A DNA stretch of 64,000 nucleotides from Robiginitalea aestuariiviva (GCF_029537735.1 NZ_JARPUQ010000002.1:198608-262607); one strand, 5' to 3'; positions 51,627 through 62,062 are shown, numbered from the stretch's first letter. Translations and numbers: made by a program. The notes: a model not told the origin generated them from the letters alone.

Positions 51627-53105
51627 CTAATAGGTAAAGGAGGTGCCGTCCTTGCCGTCCTTCAATTGAATGCCCAGGTCTGTAAGGGCATCCCGGATCT
51701 GGTCGGCGGTGCCGTAATCCTTGTTGGCGCGGGCCTGGTTGCGCAGGTCCACCAGCAGTTCCAGGGTGCCGTCCAGTTTTCCCGTATCCCCGGATGCACC
51801 ACGGGCTTTTTCCAGCCCCAGTACCTCATATACAAAGGCATCCAGGGTTTCCCCCAGGAGTTGCAGGTCGGCTGCATTAAGGTGCTGGCGTCCTTCCCGG
51901 ATTTGGTGGATCCATTTTACGGCCTCAAACAGCTGTGCAATGAGTACCGGGCTGTTGAAATCGTCATTCATGGCATCATAGCACCGCTGCCTCCAGGCAG
52001 CCACGTCCAGGTCGCTGGCCTTGGCGGTGGGCAGGGTGGGCAGCAATTCCAGGGCGTCCATCAGGCGGTGATATCCCTTTTCGGCGGCCAGCAGGGCATC
52101 ATCGCTAAGGTCCAGGATGCTGGTGTAATGGGCCTGCATCATAAAGAAGCGTACCACGGTTGGGGCAAAGGCCTTGCTCAGGATGGGGTTGTCCCCGCTG
52201 AAGATCTCATGCGGCAGGAGGTTGTTGCCGGTAGACTTGGCCATCTTGCGCCCATTCAGGGTCAGCATATTGGCGTGCAGCCAGTACCGTACCGGGGGCT
52301 TGTCATTGCTGGCTTCGGCCTGGGCAATTTCGCACTCGTGGTGGGGGAATTTCAGGTCCATCCCGCCCCCGTGTATATCGAAAGTTTCCCCCAGGTATTT
52401 GGTGCTCATTACCGTACACTCCAGGTGCCAGCCCGGAAAACCTTCACCCCAGGGGGAAGGCCAGCGCATGATGTGCTGGGGCTCCGCTTTTTTCCAAAGG
52501 GCAAAATCCTGCGGGTTGTTTTTTTCGTCCTGGGCGGTAAGCTCCCGGGTATTGGCAATCATGTCTTCCAGCTTGCGGCCGCTTAGCTTGCCGTACTCGT
52601 AATCCTCATTGAATTTCAGGACGTCAAAATACACCGAGCCGTTTTTCTCGTAGGCGTACCCCTTGTCCATGATCACCTTGATGATCTCGATCTGCTCCAC
52701 AATGTGGCCTGTGGCCGTGGGTTCAATGCTGGGGGGGAGCAGGTTGAATTTCTGAAGGGTGTTGTGGAAATCCACGGTATAGCGCTGTACTACCTCCATG
52801 GGTTCAATCTTCTCCAGGCGCGCTTTCTTGGAAATCTTGTCTTCCCCCTGGTCGGCGTCGTCTTCCAGGTGGCCGGCATCGGTGATGTTGCGCACATAGC
52901 GCACTTTATAGCCCAGATGCTGCAGGTAACGGAAAATCAGGTCGAAGGACATAAAGGTCCGGCAATTTCCGAGGTGGACGTTGCTGTACACGGTAGGGCC
53001 GCAGACGTACATGCCCACATGGCCTTCGTGAAGGGGGGTAAAAACTTCTTTTTCCCCGCTCAGGGAATTTTGTAACCTCAGGGTTTGCTCCGTATACAAT
53101 GCCAT
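51627..53105 (-). CDS. cysS: Cysteinyl-tRNA synthetase
   Basis: A 492-residue class I synthetase that charges tRNA-Cys. It has the HIGH-type motif NVHLGN within [17 protein letters not shown], the Zn-ligand cysteine in that motif and HHECE, and a KMSKS-type loop KMAKSTGN with Ala in place of the first Ser. [17 protein letters not shown] and [13 protein letters not shown] are characteristic. The start at 53105 ([12 protein letters not shown]) fits the family; the longer open frame overlaps folE. It lies 10 bases after folE on the same strand. Small difference from the usual KMSKS is common in CysRS. Confidence 0.95.
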   Translation of the reverse strand: MALYTEQTLRLQNSLSGEKEVFTPLHEGHVGMYVCGPTVYSNVHLGNCRTFMSFDLIFRYLQHLGYKVRYVRNITDAGHLEDDADQGEDKISKKARLEKIEPMEVVQRYTVDFHNTLQKFNLLPPSIEPTATGHIVEQIEIIKVIMDKGYAYEKNGSVYFDVLKFNEDYEYGKLSGRKLEDMIANTRELTAQDEKNNPQDFALWKKAEPQHIMRWPSPWGEGFPGWHLECTVMSTKYLGETFDIHGGGMDLKFPHHECEIAQAEASNDKPPVRYWLHANMLTLNGRKMAKSTGNNLLPHEIFSGDNPILSKAFAPTVVRFFMMQAHYTSILDLSDDALLAAEKGYHRLMDALELLPTLPTAKASDLDVAAWRQRCYDAMNDDFNSPVLIAQLFEAVKWIHQIREGRQHLNAADLQLLGETLDAFVYEVLGLEKARGASGDTGKLDGTLELLVDLRNQARANKDYGTADQIRDALTDLGIQLKDGKDGTSFTY

Positions 53106-53115
53106 GGGCCTGTGC

Positions 53116-53799
53116 TTAGAATTCAGTCTCCAGGTTGATGTAATCCAGGAATTCGCGGCGGACGGCTTCTTCCTTGAAGCGCCCCCCATATTCGGCTGTT
53201 ACCGTGCTGCTGTCTACATCGCGGATGCCGCGGGAATTCACGCAAAGGTGCTTTGCGTCAATCACGCAGGCCACGTCCTGCGTGCCCAGCACCTTTTGCA
53301 ATTCCCGTACGATCTGGATGTTCATCCGTTCCTGTACCTGGGGCCTTTTGGCGTAGTAATCGACAATCCGGTTCATTTTGGACAACCCCACTACTGAGCC
53401 GTTCGAAATATAGGCGATATGGGCCCGGCCCACGATGGGCAGCAGGTGGTGTTCGCAGGTGCTGTATACCGTGATGTTTTTTTCCACCAGCATTTCGCCG
53501 TATTTGTACTTGTTGCTAAAGGTGGAAGACTTGGGCCTGCGGTCCGGGTGGAGCCCGCCGAAAATCTCACGGACAAACATCTTGGCAACCCGGTTGGGGG
53601 TGCCTTTCAGGCTGTCGTCGTCCAGGTCCATCCCCAGGGTCAGGAGGATGTCGCGCACATTGCTGCTGATGCGTTCGATTTTTTCTTCGTCGCTCAGCAC
53701 GAAGGCATCGGGCCGGAGCGGTGTTTGCTCCGAGCTCGAAATGTGGTCGTCCCCGTAGAGGTCCTGAGAGGATTCCAGGGCAGAATCGGTATGAGCCAT
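53116..53799 (-). CDS. folE: GTP cyclohydrolase I
   Basis: A 227-residue enzyme converting GTP to dihydroneopterin triphosphate, the first step of folate and tetrahydropterin synthesis. Zn ligands and active-site residues appear in [17 protein letters not shown] and [38 protein letters not shown] and [10 protein letters not shown] follow the family. The first ~40 residues ([21 protein letters not shown]) are a disordered extension. Start at 53799 chosen because a TATCTTTG box lies 20 bases upstream. Upstream of cysS, probably co-transcribed. Confidence 0.95.
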   Translation of the reverse strand: MAHTDSALESSQDLYGDDHISSSEQTPLRPDAFVLSDEEKIERISSNVRDILLTLGMDLDDDSLKGTPNRVAKMFVREIFGGLHPDRRPKSSTFSNKYKYGEMLVEKNITVYSTCEHHLLPIVGRAHIAYISNGSVVGLSKMNRIVDYYAKRPQVQERMNIQIVRELQKVLGTQDVACVIDAKHLCVNSRGIRDVDSSTVTAEYGGRFKEEAVRREFLDYINLETEF

Positions 53800-53818
53800 T
53801 TCGCTACTTTTCAAGTGG

Positions 53819-53826
53819 CAAAGATA
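53819..53826 (-). promoter_or_regulatory. folE -7 promoter box (TATCTTTG)
   Basis: The minus strand reads TATCTTTG, 20 bases before the folE ATG at 53799. Confidence 0.7.
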
Positions 53827-53917
53827 TACATAAAATAGCACTTAATGGCCCGAAGCCCGGGGTACACAACATAAATTCGTGTTAAGGCAAAGGCGCGTTT
53901 TACCTTTAGGGGAACCC

Positions 53918-55741
53918 ATGGTTAACATGCGTATACCTAAGCCGATTGACCTCTTGCTAGCCGGCAGCCTATGGCTGTGCGGGGCGGTGCTTTGTGCCCA
54001 GGTGGCCCCGGACTGCGGGCAGGCGGTGCCTATATGCAGCAATACCCCGGTAAACGGGGGGACTACCGGTTATGGGATAGACGATTTCGGGGGCGCAGCA
54101 GCCTCCGGGTGCCTGGAACGAACCACCAGCGGGTACATCGAATCCAATTCGGCCTGGTACCGCTTCCGTACCGGGGCTTCGGGCCAGTTGGGCTTTAACA
54201 TCGCCTTTGACGCCTCGGAAGACTGGGATTTTGCCCTGTATCGGGCATCGGATTGCAATACCCTGGGGGATCCGGTGCGATGCAACTTTTACGACAACCA
54301 GGAGGGAGCCAGCTATATGGGGGTAGGGGAAGACCCTACCGGCAATACGGAGAGTTATCAATACGAACCCTGGCTGGACGTGCAGGCCGGGGAGGACTAC
54401 TACCTGCTGATCAACAACTTCAGTAATACCAATTCCGGGTTTTCCATTCAGTTTTCCGGCCAGATCTTTACGGATGCCCCGAATACGGCCCTGGATTGCT
54501 CCATAGTAAGCAACCTGCTGGGCCCGCCCGTGGCTGCTTGCCAGGGGGATACGGTGCCCCTGGATGCTTTTACGCCCACAGCTACGGCCTATGCCTGGTT
54601 CCTGGATGCCGGTTCCGGATTTTTGCCGTTGTCCGGGGAAACCAACCCGACACTTAACGCCACCCAGGCAGGGATGTATCGCGTACAGGTGTTTATGCCG
54701 GACGGATCCCAAATCATCAGCGATGTACAGGTGGGCTTCAGCCCCGTGCCCTATACCAACCCCCTTGCGGATCTTTTCTATTGTGACCAGGGGCAGGGTC
54801 TTAACCTGCACCAGTTGGATGCGGCTGCCCTGGGGGTGCAGGCGCCTTCCGAATTCCGCGTCAGTTATTACACCGATCCGTCAGATGCCGGGGCAGACCG
54901 CAACCCGCTGCCGGGGCTATGGGAGCCTGCGGCAGGGATGTATACCGTCTACGTCCGCACCACCTCGCTGGCCAATCCTATTTGCTATGATGTTTCCGTG
55001 TCCTTTCAGGTAACCAGCGCAGCCCAACCCTTGCTGGATTTTCCGGAAGAAGCTTTTATCTGCGGCGATGGCACCGCTGTGACCATAGGCCAGGCCACGG
55101 CCGAACCCGGGGTGGAATACCTCTGGGACCACGGGCCTACAGGCCCGGAAGTGCAGGTCAATGCCCCCGGCACCTATACCCTGACCGCCAGGGCGGGCGG
55201 CAGCGGGTCAGGATGCGAAACGGTGCGCAGCGTTCAGGTACAGGTCTCCACGCCCCCGGGGATAGGTTCCATCCTCCTGGAAGATGTGCAGGCCAACAAC
55301 CGCATTACGGTGGTGCCGGTGGCGGAAGGAGATTTTCGCTATGCCCTGGATAACGGTCCGTTTCAGGAATCCCCCGTCTTTGAAGGGGTGACCCCGGGTA
55401 CCCATCAGCTTACTATGCGCGACGCCCTGGGTTGCGGACAGGTCACAGAAACGATTACCGTGGTGGGTTTCCTTCCCTTTTTTACCCCCAATGGGGATGG
55501 CATCAACGACCTGTGGCATGTGCAGGGGCTGGAGCAGCTGGAAGCCCCTGTGGTTTTTATTTTCGACCGTTTCGGGAAGCTCCTCAAACAGTTGGACCAA
55601 TCGAGCCCCGGCTGGGACGGTACCTTTAACGGGGTTAACCTGCCCGACAGTGATTACTGGTTCCGCCTGGAGTATACGGACCCCCGGGGGCAACGGATAC
55701 AAGACCAGTTCCTGCAGGCCCATTTTGCCCTGAAACGCTGA
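53918..55741 (+). CDS. T9SS type B cargo protein (gliding-motility-associated C-terminal domain)
   Basis: A 607-residue exported protein: signal peptide (LCGAVLC-AQ), a conserved cysteine-containing N-terminal domain (APDCGQAVPICSN... GCLERTTSGYIESNSAWYRF... WDFALYR... NTALDC, about 25-210), an Ig-like/PKD-like middle, and a C-terminal type B sorting domain. The latter has FFTPNGDGINDLWHVQGL, VFIFDRFGKLLKQLD and WDGTFNGVNLPDSDYWFRLEY, ending HFALKR. Such domains direct secretion through type IX secretion. It is paralogous to the next gene. An ATG at 53927 is an alternative start. Confidence 0.9.
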   Translation: MVNMRIPKPIDLLLAGSLWLCGAVLCAQVAPDCGQAVPICSNTPVNGGTTGYGIDDFGGAAASGCLERTTSGYIESNSAWYRFRTGASGQLGFNIAFDASEDWDFALYRASDCNTLGDPVRCNFYDNQEGASYMGVGEDPTGNTESYQYEPWLDVQAGEDYYLLINNFSNTNSGFSIQFSGQIFTDAPNTALDCSIVSNLLGPPVAACQGDTVPLDAFTPTATAYAWFLDAGSGFLPLSGETNPTLNATQAGMYRVQVFMPDGSQIISDVQVGFSPVPYTNPLADLFYCDQGQGLNLHQLDAAALGVQAPSEFRVSYYTDPSDAGADRNPLPGLWEPAAGMYTVYVRTTSLANPICYDVSVSFQVTSAAQPLLDFPEEAFICGDGTAVTIGQATAEPGVEYLWDHGPTGPEVQVNAPGTYTLTARAGGSGSGCETVRSVQVQVSTPPGIGSILLEDVQANNRITVVPVAEGDFRYALDNGPFQESPVFEGVTPGTHQLTMRDALGCGQVTETITVVGFLPFFTPNGDGINDLWHVQGLEQLEAPVVFIFDRFGKLLKQLDQSSPGWDGTFNGVNLPDSDYWFRLEYTDPRGQRIQDQFLQAHFALKR

Positions 55742-55850
55742 TTCCGGCAGGGTTTGCGGTTGGTCGAAATCCCTTCCGAAATTCCGGATAGAACATACTA
55801 AACCCAGGGGCTTCGAGTTATAGTAAGAGTAAAAAAGCACCCTGCTTTCC

Positions 55851-57248
55851 ATGAAGTACGCCGTTTTGTTCTTTTTGGGCTGGTTGTTGCCCTTGCAACT
55901 GCTCCAAGCTCAGAATGCCCCGGATTGCCGTTCGGCTATCCCGGTTTGTGCGGATACCGTCATTACCACTTTTGCTGACGGGGGTGGGGATATAGACGAC
56001 TTTGACCCGGATGTGATCCGGCAATCGGGCTGTCTGGAGAAGGGGTCTATTTCTTCGGCCAATATTGAACACAATACCTCCTGGTTTGTCTTTCGCGCGG
56101 GTACCGGGGGGCAGATCGGTTTCGATATTGAAGCCCTGAGCGATACGGCTGAGTGGGACTTTGCCCTGTATGGCCCGGATGTGGACTGTGGCTCCATTAG
56201 CAATGGAACCGCCCAACCCATTCGCTGCAATTATGAGGTAAATGATACCCGTTATACGGGGATAGGGGTAAACCCGGAGAACGGGCAGGTAGGCCAGCCC
56301 TTCGTGAAGGGGAGCCAGAATACTTACGACGAGTTCCTGGAGGTGCAGCCCGGGGAACTGTATTACCTGCTGATCAATAATTACAACACCAATTTTGACG
56401 GGGACCCGGAGCCCTTTTCCCTCACCTTTACCGGGAATTCGGTTAACCAGGACCAGAATACGGCCCTGGACTGTTCCCTGAGGGATGAATTTCTGGGGTT
56501 GGACATTGTGGCCTGCGAAGGGGACCCGGACATTACCCTGTCTGCCCTGAATTCCCCGGCCGGCCCGGATATTGCCAACGTGACCTGGATTGTGGATTAC
56601 GAGGACGACGGGGTGGTGGACGCCATCCTGGCCAGTGGCCCGGCCCAAACTGAATGGGTGGTTTCCAGCCCGGATTCCGGCCGGTACTTTGTGGAGATTG
56701 AAACCAACCAGGCTACGATCATCACAGATGATGTCCTGATTACCTTTTACGGCCCCCCTGTGCTGGATCGGATTGACGTGCTGGAGGACCTTTCCGACAG
56801 CAATACCATAGAAATCTTTATGCAGGGGGACGGGGATTACGAATACGCCATTAACGGAGGCCCATTCCAGGATTCCCCCATTTTTACAGATGTTCCCCCG
56901 GGCCAGAATACGCTGGTCGTAAATGATACCAATGGCTGCGGCACCACAGAGCCCATTCCCTTCCTGATGGTGGGCTACCCCAAATTCTTTACTCCCAATG
57001 CCGACGGCATTCACGATACCTGGCATATCCTGGGGATCGAAACCCTGACCGACCCGGTGGTTTTTATCTTTGACCGGTATGGGAAACTCCTCAAACAAAT
57101 CGACGAGACCAGCCTGGGGTGGGACGGCACCTTTAATGGCCGCCCCATGCCATCTTCGGATTACTGGTTCCGCCTGGAATACGAGCGGGACGAAGACGGG
57201 ATTCTGGTGGCAAATCTGGTGCGTACGCACTTTACGCTGAAGCGGTAA
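55851..57248 (+). CDS. T9SS type B cargo protein, paralogue of the preceding gene
   Basis: A 465-residue exported protein (signal peptide LLPLQLLQA-Q) sharing the domain order of 53918-55741 but shorter. N-terminal domain: APDCRSAIPVCAD... QSGCLEKGSISSANIEHNTSWFVFRAG... WDFALYGPD... NTALDC; one Ig-like repeat; then a type B C-terminal domain FFTPNADGIHDTWHILGI, VFIFDRYGKLLKQID, WDGTFNGRPMPSSDYWFRLEY, ending HFTLKR. The loss is in the middle repeats. Tandem duplication followed by loss or gain of repeats explains the pair. Genes for the T9SS machinery are not in the window. Confidence 0.9.
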   Translation: MKYAVLFFLGWLLPLQLLQAQNAPDCRSAIPVCADTVITTFADGGGDIDDFDPDVIRQSGCLEKGSISSANIEHNTSWFVFRAGTGGQIGFDIEALSDTAEWDFALYGPDVDCGSISNGTAQPIRCNYEVNDTRYTGIGVNPENGQVGQPFVKGSQNTYDEFLEVQPGELYYLLINNYNTNFDGDPEPFSLTFTGNSVNQDQNTALDCSLRDEFLGLDIVACEGDPDITLSALNSPAGPDIANVTWIVDYEDDGVVDAILASGPAQTEWVVSSPDSGRYFVEIETNQATIITDDVLITFYGPPVLDRIDVLEDLSDSNTIEIFMQGDGDYEYAINGGPFQDSPIFTDVPPGQNTLVVNDTNGCGTTEPIPFLMVGYPKFFTPNADGIHDTWHILGIETLTDPVVFIFDRYGKLLKQIDETSLGWDGTFNGRPMPSSDYWFRLEYERDEDGILVANLVRTHFTLKR

Positions 57249-57330
57249 GATGTTCCTTAAGGGACCCACCCGCCCGCCCGGCAACAATTTCGCTCATAGC
57301 CCTGCAATCCCATTGCGGCAGGGCATAAAA

Positions 57331-57356
57331 AAAGCCCCTGCAAAAGGGGCTTTTCT
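57331..57356. terminator. Bidirectional terminator between convergent genes
   Basis: AAAGCCCCT, loop GCAAA, AGGGGCTTT with A- and T-runs on both sides, between the T9SS cargo gene and the FadL-family gene. Confidence 0.85.
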
Positions 57357-57373
57357 TCTTGTATAGGGGAAGC

Positions 57374-58882
57374 CTAAAAGTTCAGCGAATAACTCAGGGT
57401 CAGGTAATTCCGGATTCGATTAATCAGGGCGTCGTTCAGCCCCCCGTCGTAAAGCGCCTCGCTCACGTCCTGCTCGGTACGGGTGTAGGCCAGGTCCAGG
57501 CGGTTGGGTCCCCAGCTATACCCGATACCACCGGAATAACCCTGCAGGTCCCCCCAGGCACTGTTATTCTGGTAGGGGCTCTGGCGGAAGCGGTACCCGC
57601 CCCTCAGGCTCACCTGCTCAATGCGGTATTCCCCGCCCAGCCGAAAGCCGGAGGCCCCGCCCAGTTCCTGGGAAATAAACTCGTTTTCGGAGCTAAAGGA
57701 CGGGTCGGATGTAGGCCTGAGCTGCGCCTTGGAGAAATCCTGATAGTCGTAATCAAAACTCACCAGGCCCTGTTTTCCAAAGACCAGGGCAACTGAACCG
57801 GTCCACTTGCCCGGGGTTTTTACAGTGTAGTCCTCAAAGAGGTTGACCACCCCAAAATCGATGTTGGTGATATTTGGGTTTTTGTCCGCAAAGTCGGTAT
57901 TGGCCCGCTGGGCAAAATCATCCGCCAGGTTATACCAGGTGGGGGATTGGTAGCTGCCGCCCACCCGTACATTGTCATTGACACGGGCAATAGCCCCCAG
58001 GCTGAAGGATACTCCGGAGCCTTCTGTATGCAAGAAACTGTCGAAGGTGGAGGATTGTATGGCCGAACCGGCATCGTACCCGGTCTCATCCATGAAGGTT
58101 ACACGTTCGTACAACACGGAATGCAGGTTCACAGAGGCGCCCAGGAAGAGGTTGTCTTCGTACTGGCCCGAAAAATTCACCGTAAAGCGGCTGTCATATC
58201 CGTTAGTCTGCTGCAGGTAATCCTGATTTACCGTAGCATAGGAAGCGTTCGAGAAATATTGGGTATTGCCATCGTCGTCCGGGTTTACCGGGTCAATAAA
58301 CCCGGCCTGGAAGCCCAGGAAGGCCTGCTGATCTGCAAACCCCAGGCTGGACCCGATATCGAAATAGGCGTCTACAATGCTCTCGCCCTGTTGGACGCGC
58401 AGGGGCCCCAGGGGCACCCCCTGAGCAAAATTCAGGAAATAATTGTCTAATCCAACGCCCGTGGTCCCCACCACGCGGAATTCGTCATCAAAATTCTGGA
58501 CCAGGTCGTAGTTCAGGGCCAGGGCCAGTTTTTTCCATCCGGACCCACCCAGGCTATTGAAGACAAAAACGCCCCCCACCTGGTTGAGTTCCACTCCACT
58601 AAAATTGGTGGCTGTTCCGTAACCGGAGAAACCGGCCCGGTTATCCCGGTTGTAGTGCCCCCCCGTTACGCTAAGGAAGCCGTTTTTGAAAACCGCAGAG
58701 CCGGCTGGGTTAATATTCAGGGCAGACAGGTCTCCGCCCAGGGCGCCAAAAGCGCCACCCATGGCCTGGAAACGGGCTGTGCCCATGGTTTCGTCCAGGC
58801 TGTAGCGAAGGGCATCCCCAATGGTTTGGGCACTGGCCCCTGCGCATAACCCGAGCAGGATGAAAGTGAAAATACGTTTCAT
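57374..58882 (-). CDS. OmpP1/FadL-family outer-membrane transporter
   Basis: A 502-residue outer-membrane protein related to the long-chain fatty acid and hydrophobic-compound channels OmpP1/FadL. After the signal peptide (GLCAGASA-Q) the N-terminus reads IGDALRYSLDETMGTARFQAMGGAFGALGGDLSALNINPAGSAVF, the hallmark of Bacteroidota members (NPAG motif). Barrel strands follow, ending YLTLSYSLNF. The substrate is unknown. It shares a transcript direction with the neighbouring Trp-rich lipoprotein gene, 37 bases away. Confidence 0.9.
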   Translation of the reverse strand: MKRIFTFILLGLCAGASAQTIGDALRYSLDETMGTARFQAMGGAFGALGGDLSALNINPAGSAVFKNGFLSVTGGHYNRDNRAGFSGYGTATNFSGVELNQVGGVFVFNSLGGSGWKKLALALNYDLVQNFDDEFRVVGTTGVGLDNYFLNFAQGVPLGPLRVQQGESIVDAYFDIGSSLGFADQQAFLGFQAGFIDPVNPDDDGNTQYFSNASYATVNQDYLQQTNGYDSRFTVNFSGQYEDNLFLGASVNLHSVLYERVTFMDETGYDAGSAIQSSTFDSFLHTEGSGVSFSLGAIARVNDNVRVGGSYQSPTWYNLADDFAQRANTDFADKNPNITNIDFGVVNLFEDYTVKTPGKWTGSVALVFGKQGLVSFDYDYQDFSKAQLRPTSDPSFSSENEFISQELGGASGFRLGGEYRIEQVSLRGGYRFRQSPYQNNSAWGDLQGYSGGIGYSWGPNRLDLAYTRTEQDVSEALYDGGLNDALINRIRNYLTLSYSLNF

Positions 58883-58919
58883 AGAATAGGGTTTAAGTCC
58901 GAAAAGATTTTAGGCTGGA

Positions 58920-60323
58920 TTAGCCGTTGGAACGCCCGCTGCGACCGCCGGAAGACCGTCCGCCACTACTGCGGCTGCCGCCCCCGCTGCTGCGCATACT
59001 GCCGCCTGAAGACCTGCCGCCGCCCCCGCTGCTGCGGAAGGAACCGGAAGACCTGCTGCTGCCGCCGCTGCTGCGGAAGGAGCCTGAAGACCTGCTGCTG
59101 CCGCCGCTGCTGCGATAGGAACCTGAGGAGCCTGAACTGCCCCGGTAACTGCCTGCAGACCGGGAGTTGCCGCGGTATACGCCACTACTTCTGCTGCCGC
59201 TGTATGAGCGGGAACTGCCGCTATAGGATCTGGTGGCGCGGCTGTTGCCGGAATAGGTGCGGTTTGAACTGCTCCGGTTCGGGGTTCCGTAGTTGCCGTA
59301 AGTGCGGTTACTGCTGCGGGAGGCCGAATTGTTGTAGCCCCGGTAGCTCCGGTTACTATACGACGGGCTGGTCCTGGAGCTCCTGCTGGAGCGATAGGCC
59401 TGGTTCCGGGCTACGGCATCGGAGTTGATCCGGCTACGGCTGTAACGGGAGGTAGCGTTGCGGTTGCTCCGAATACCTGTGTTAGACCGTCCGCTGTTGG
59501 TGCGGTATCTGGAATTGGTAATGTTGCTCCGGGCTGCCGTATACCGAATGCCCTGAGGGTTCAGGTTGCTGCGGGTATAATACCCGCGACGGCCAATGTT
59601 ATATCCGGTGGCATACCCACGGTATCCGACATAGGGAGAATTCCAGCCCCAGCCGTAGTAGGGGTTATTCCAGCCCCATCCGTAGTTCCATGCCCAGCTG
59701 TTCCAACCCCAGTTGTTCCAACCCCAGCTGTTCCAACCCCAGTTACCCCAGCCCCAAAAGCCGGTTCTCCATGGGCGATACCATCCCCAACTGTTATACG
59801 GGTAATTCCATCCCCAGGGGTCGTACCATCCCCAGGTACCCCAGCCCCAGCCAGGATTGTTGTAAAAATTAATGGAGACGTTCTGCCCGCTGTCTCCCCA
59901 TCCGGGGTAGCCGGCATAGTCGTTGTTGTAGTTGTTGAAGTAATCATCCGGGTTGCCGATCAGGCTGTCCCGCGCCATGGCCAGACTATCCTGGTACATC
60001 CGAATACTATCTTGTGCCGTACTGGAATATCCTTCGATGTCCGTAAAAACGTCGTCTTCCATGATCCGGTCCAGTTCCTGAGCGCGCTGGGCGAAATAAT
60101 CCTGGTAAAAGGCATTGTCCTGGTTACGGGCCGGACGTTGCGCAGGCGCCTGGTAAGGACGTGCCGCTACCCGTTCGGTTCGGGGGGTATCGTCGGTGGC
60201 GTAAATGCCGTCGCGGTCGTAGTAGGAAGCCTGCTGGTAGGATCCACAGGAGGCGGTCAGGACCGCAAGCAGCCCGATCAACGGGGTAAACCGGAATTTC
60301 GGGAGGGGTGTGCTTGGATTCAT
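58920..60323 (-). CDS. Trp/Gly-rich and Ser/Arg/Gly-rich repetitive lipoprotein
   Basis: A 467-residue lipoprotein (lipobox LTASC-G at C26; start at 60323 gives it, with an alternative ATG at 60347). Three regions are visible: residues 30-140, helical and Asp/Gln-rich; residues 157-240, a block with about two dozen tryptophans in GWGW, WGWNxW and similar steps; and residues 250-467, low-complexity Ser/Arg/Gly/Tyr with RSSGGSSRSSGSFRSSGG-type repeats. No catalytic motif is seen. The aromatic repeats suggest a surface or polymer-binding role, but this is speculation. Confidence 0.75.
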   Translation of the reverse strand: MNPSTPLPKFRFTPLIGLLAVLTASCGSYQQASYYDRDGIYATDDTPRTERVAARPYQAPAQRPARNQDNAFYQDYFAQRAQELDRIMEDDVFTDIEGYSSTAQDSIRMYQDSLAMARDSLIGNPDDYFNNYNNDYAGYPGWGDSGQNVSINFYNNPGWGWGTWGWYDPWGWNYPYNSWGWYRPWRTGFWGWGNWGWNSWGWNNWGWNSWAWNYGWGWNNPYYGWGWNSPYVGYRGYATGYNIGRRGYYTRSNLNPQGIRYTAARSNITNSRYRTNSGRSNTGIRSNRNATSRYSRSRINSDAVARNQAYRSSRSSRTSPSYSNRSYRGYNNSASRSSNRTYGNYGTPNRSSSNRTYSGNSRATRSYSGSSRSYSGSRSSGVYRGNSRSAGSYRGSSGSSGSYRSSGGSSRSSGSFRSSGGSSRSSGSFRSSGGGGRSSGGSMRSSGGGSRSSGGRSSGGRSGRSNG

Positions 60324-60418
60324 GGCTGCAATTTTATTGTTGAACATACTAAAAATAGTTAGCTTTGGCGAATGATTTCCGTTAATATTTGCACAAGATT
60401 TGTGCCAAACTAGGGTGA

Positions 60419-61894
60419 ATGGGAAAAAATCTAACGAAGCGCAGCGAAGACTATTCGAAATGGTATAACGAACTGGTCGTGAAAGCCGACCTGGCCGAAA
60501 ACTCCGGTGTCCGCGGATGCATGGTGATCAAGCCCTATGGTTTTGCCATATGGGAAAAGATGCAGGCAGGCCTGGATAAGATGTTCAAGGATACGGGGCA
60601 CCAGAATGCCTATTTTCCCTTGTTTATCCCGAAATCTTACCTGAGTAAGGAAGCCAGCCACGTAGAGGGTTTTGCCAAGGAATGTGCCGTTGTAACCCAT
60701 TACCGCCTTAAGAATGCCGAGGACGGCAGTGGGATTGTGGTGGATGAAGACGCCAAGCTGGAAGAGGAGCTCATTGTGCGGCCTACCTCCGAAACCATTA
60801 TCTGGGATACCTACCGCAAATGGATACAGTCCTACCGGGATCTGCCCCTGCTGATTAACCAGTGGGCCAATGTGGTGCGCTGGGAGATGCGGACGCGCCT
60901 GTTCCTCCGGACAGCCGAATTCCTCTGGCAGGAAGGGCATACCGCCCACGCCACCGAGGCAGAGGCCATTGCGGAGGCCGAAACCATCCTGGACATTTAC
61001 GCCACCTTTGCTGAAGAACACATGGGCGTTCCGGTGATCCGCGGAACCAAGACCCCGGGCGAACGGTTTGCCGGGGCTGTGGAAACCTATTGTATCGAAG
61101 CGCTAATGCAGGACGGCAAAGCCTTACAAGCCGGGACATCCCACTTCCTGGGCCAGAATTTTGCCAAGGCTTTTGACGTGATGTTCGACAACAAGGAAGG
61201 CAAGCAGGATTATGTTTGGGCCACCTCCTGGGGCGTATCTACCCGCCTGATGGGCGCGCTGATCATGACCCACAGCGACGATAACGGCCTGGTGCTGCCC
61301 CCCATGCTGGCCCCTATACAGGTGGTGATTGTACCTATCTACCGCGGGGAGGAGCAACTGGAAACCCTGCGTGAAAAAATCAATCCCATTGCCAAAAGCC
61401 TCCGGGCCCGTGGCATTTCCGTGAAATTCGACGACCGGGACACCCACAAACCCGGGTTTAAGTTTAACGAATATGAGCTAAAGGGCGTTCCCGTACGCCT
61501 TGCGGTAGGGCCCAGGGACCTGGAAAACGGTACCCTTGAAGTGGCCCGCCGCGATACCCTGACCAAGGAAGTGGTGCCAATGGAGGGGATCGAAGCCCAT
61601 GTAGAGGGCTTGCTGAAAGAGATCCAGGAGAATATATTTGAAAAAGCCCGCGCCTTCCGCGATGCCAACATCACCGAGGTGGATACCTATGAAGAGTTCA
61701 AGGCGGTGATTAAAGGGAAGGGTGGTTTTGTGAGCGCCCACTGGGACGGCACCCCCGAAACCGAAGAACGGATCAAGGAGGAGACCAAGGCCACCATCCG
61801 CTGCATTCCCCTGGACCCACAACCCGATCCGGGATCCTGCGTGCGCACGGGTAAACCCTCTCCTTACCGGGTACTTTTTGCGAAGGCTTATTAA
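60419..61894 (+). CDS. proS: Prolyl-tRNA synthetase (archaeal/eukaryal-like type)
   Basis: A 491-residue class II synthetase charging tRNA-Pro. It is the short form (ProS type 3) without the bacterial editing insertion: motif 2 is [24 protein letters not shown] and motif 3 is [16 protein letters not shown] with the class II arginine replaced in the usual prolyl fashion. [14 protein letters not shown] and the C-terminal RCIPLD... AKAY end, with a terminal Tyr, mark the archaeal-like branch. A TATTTG-type promoter element precedes the ATG. Confidence 0.95.
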   Translation: MGKNLTKRSEDYSKWYNELVVKADLAENSGVRGCMVIKPYGFAIWEKMQAGLDKMFKDTGHQNAYFPLFIPKSYLSKEASHVEGFAKECAVVTHYRLKNAEDGSGIVVDEDAKLEEELIVRPTSETIIWDTYRKWIQSYRDLPLLINQWANVVRWEMRTRLFLRTAEFLWQEGHTAHATEAEAIAEAETILDIYATFAEEHMGVPVIRGTKTPGERFAGAVETYCIEALMQDGKALQAGTSHFLGQNFAKAFDVMFDNKEGKQDYVWATSWGVSTRLMGALIMTHSDDNGLVLPPMLAPIQVVIVPIYRGEEQLETLREKINPIAKSLRARGISVKFDDRDTHKPGFKFNEYELKGVPVRLAVGPRDLENGTLEVARRDTLTKEVVPMEGIEAHVEGLLKEIQENIFEKARAFRDANITEVDTYEEFKAVIKGKGGFVSAHWDGTPETEERIKEETKATIRCIPLDPQPDPGSCVRTGKPSPYRVLFAKAY

Positions 61895-61939
61895 GTGCGA
61901 AAAAATCGTTTGTACCTGTTGTTAGGGAAAAAAATAATT

Positions 61940-61947
61940 GTATTTTT
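61940..61947 (+). promoter_or_regulatory. -7 box of the tRNA-Glu pair (TATTTTTG)
   Basis: An exact TAnnTTTG box, 43 bases before the first tRNA and in the 96-base gap after proS. Confidence 0.65.
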
Positions 61948-61990
61948 GCAGGCGCCTAAATGGGAGGTGGGGTAACCCCTTCTCAGGTAT

Positions 61991-62062
61991 GGCCCGTTCG
62001 TCTAGGGGTTAGGACGCCAGGTTTTCATCCTGGTAGCAGGGGTTCGAATCCCCTACGGGCTA
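61991..62062 (+). tRNA. tRNA-Glu (TTC)
   Basis: A 72-base cloverleaf: acceptor GGCCCGT/ACGGGCT (first pair G-U), anticodon stem CCAGG/CCTGG around TTTTCAT with anticodon TTC, and T-arm AGGGG-TTCGAAT-CCCCT. CCA is not encoded. Identical to the second copy at 62109-62180. Confidence 0.95.

Noticed and set aside
58927-59118. A leucine/proline-rich plus-strand frame with internal repeats
   Set aside because: It is the antisense reading of the Ser/Gly/Arg repeats of the lipoprotein gene; the periodicity is inherited, not its own.
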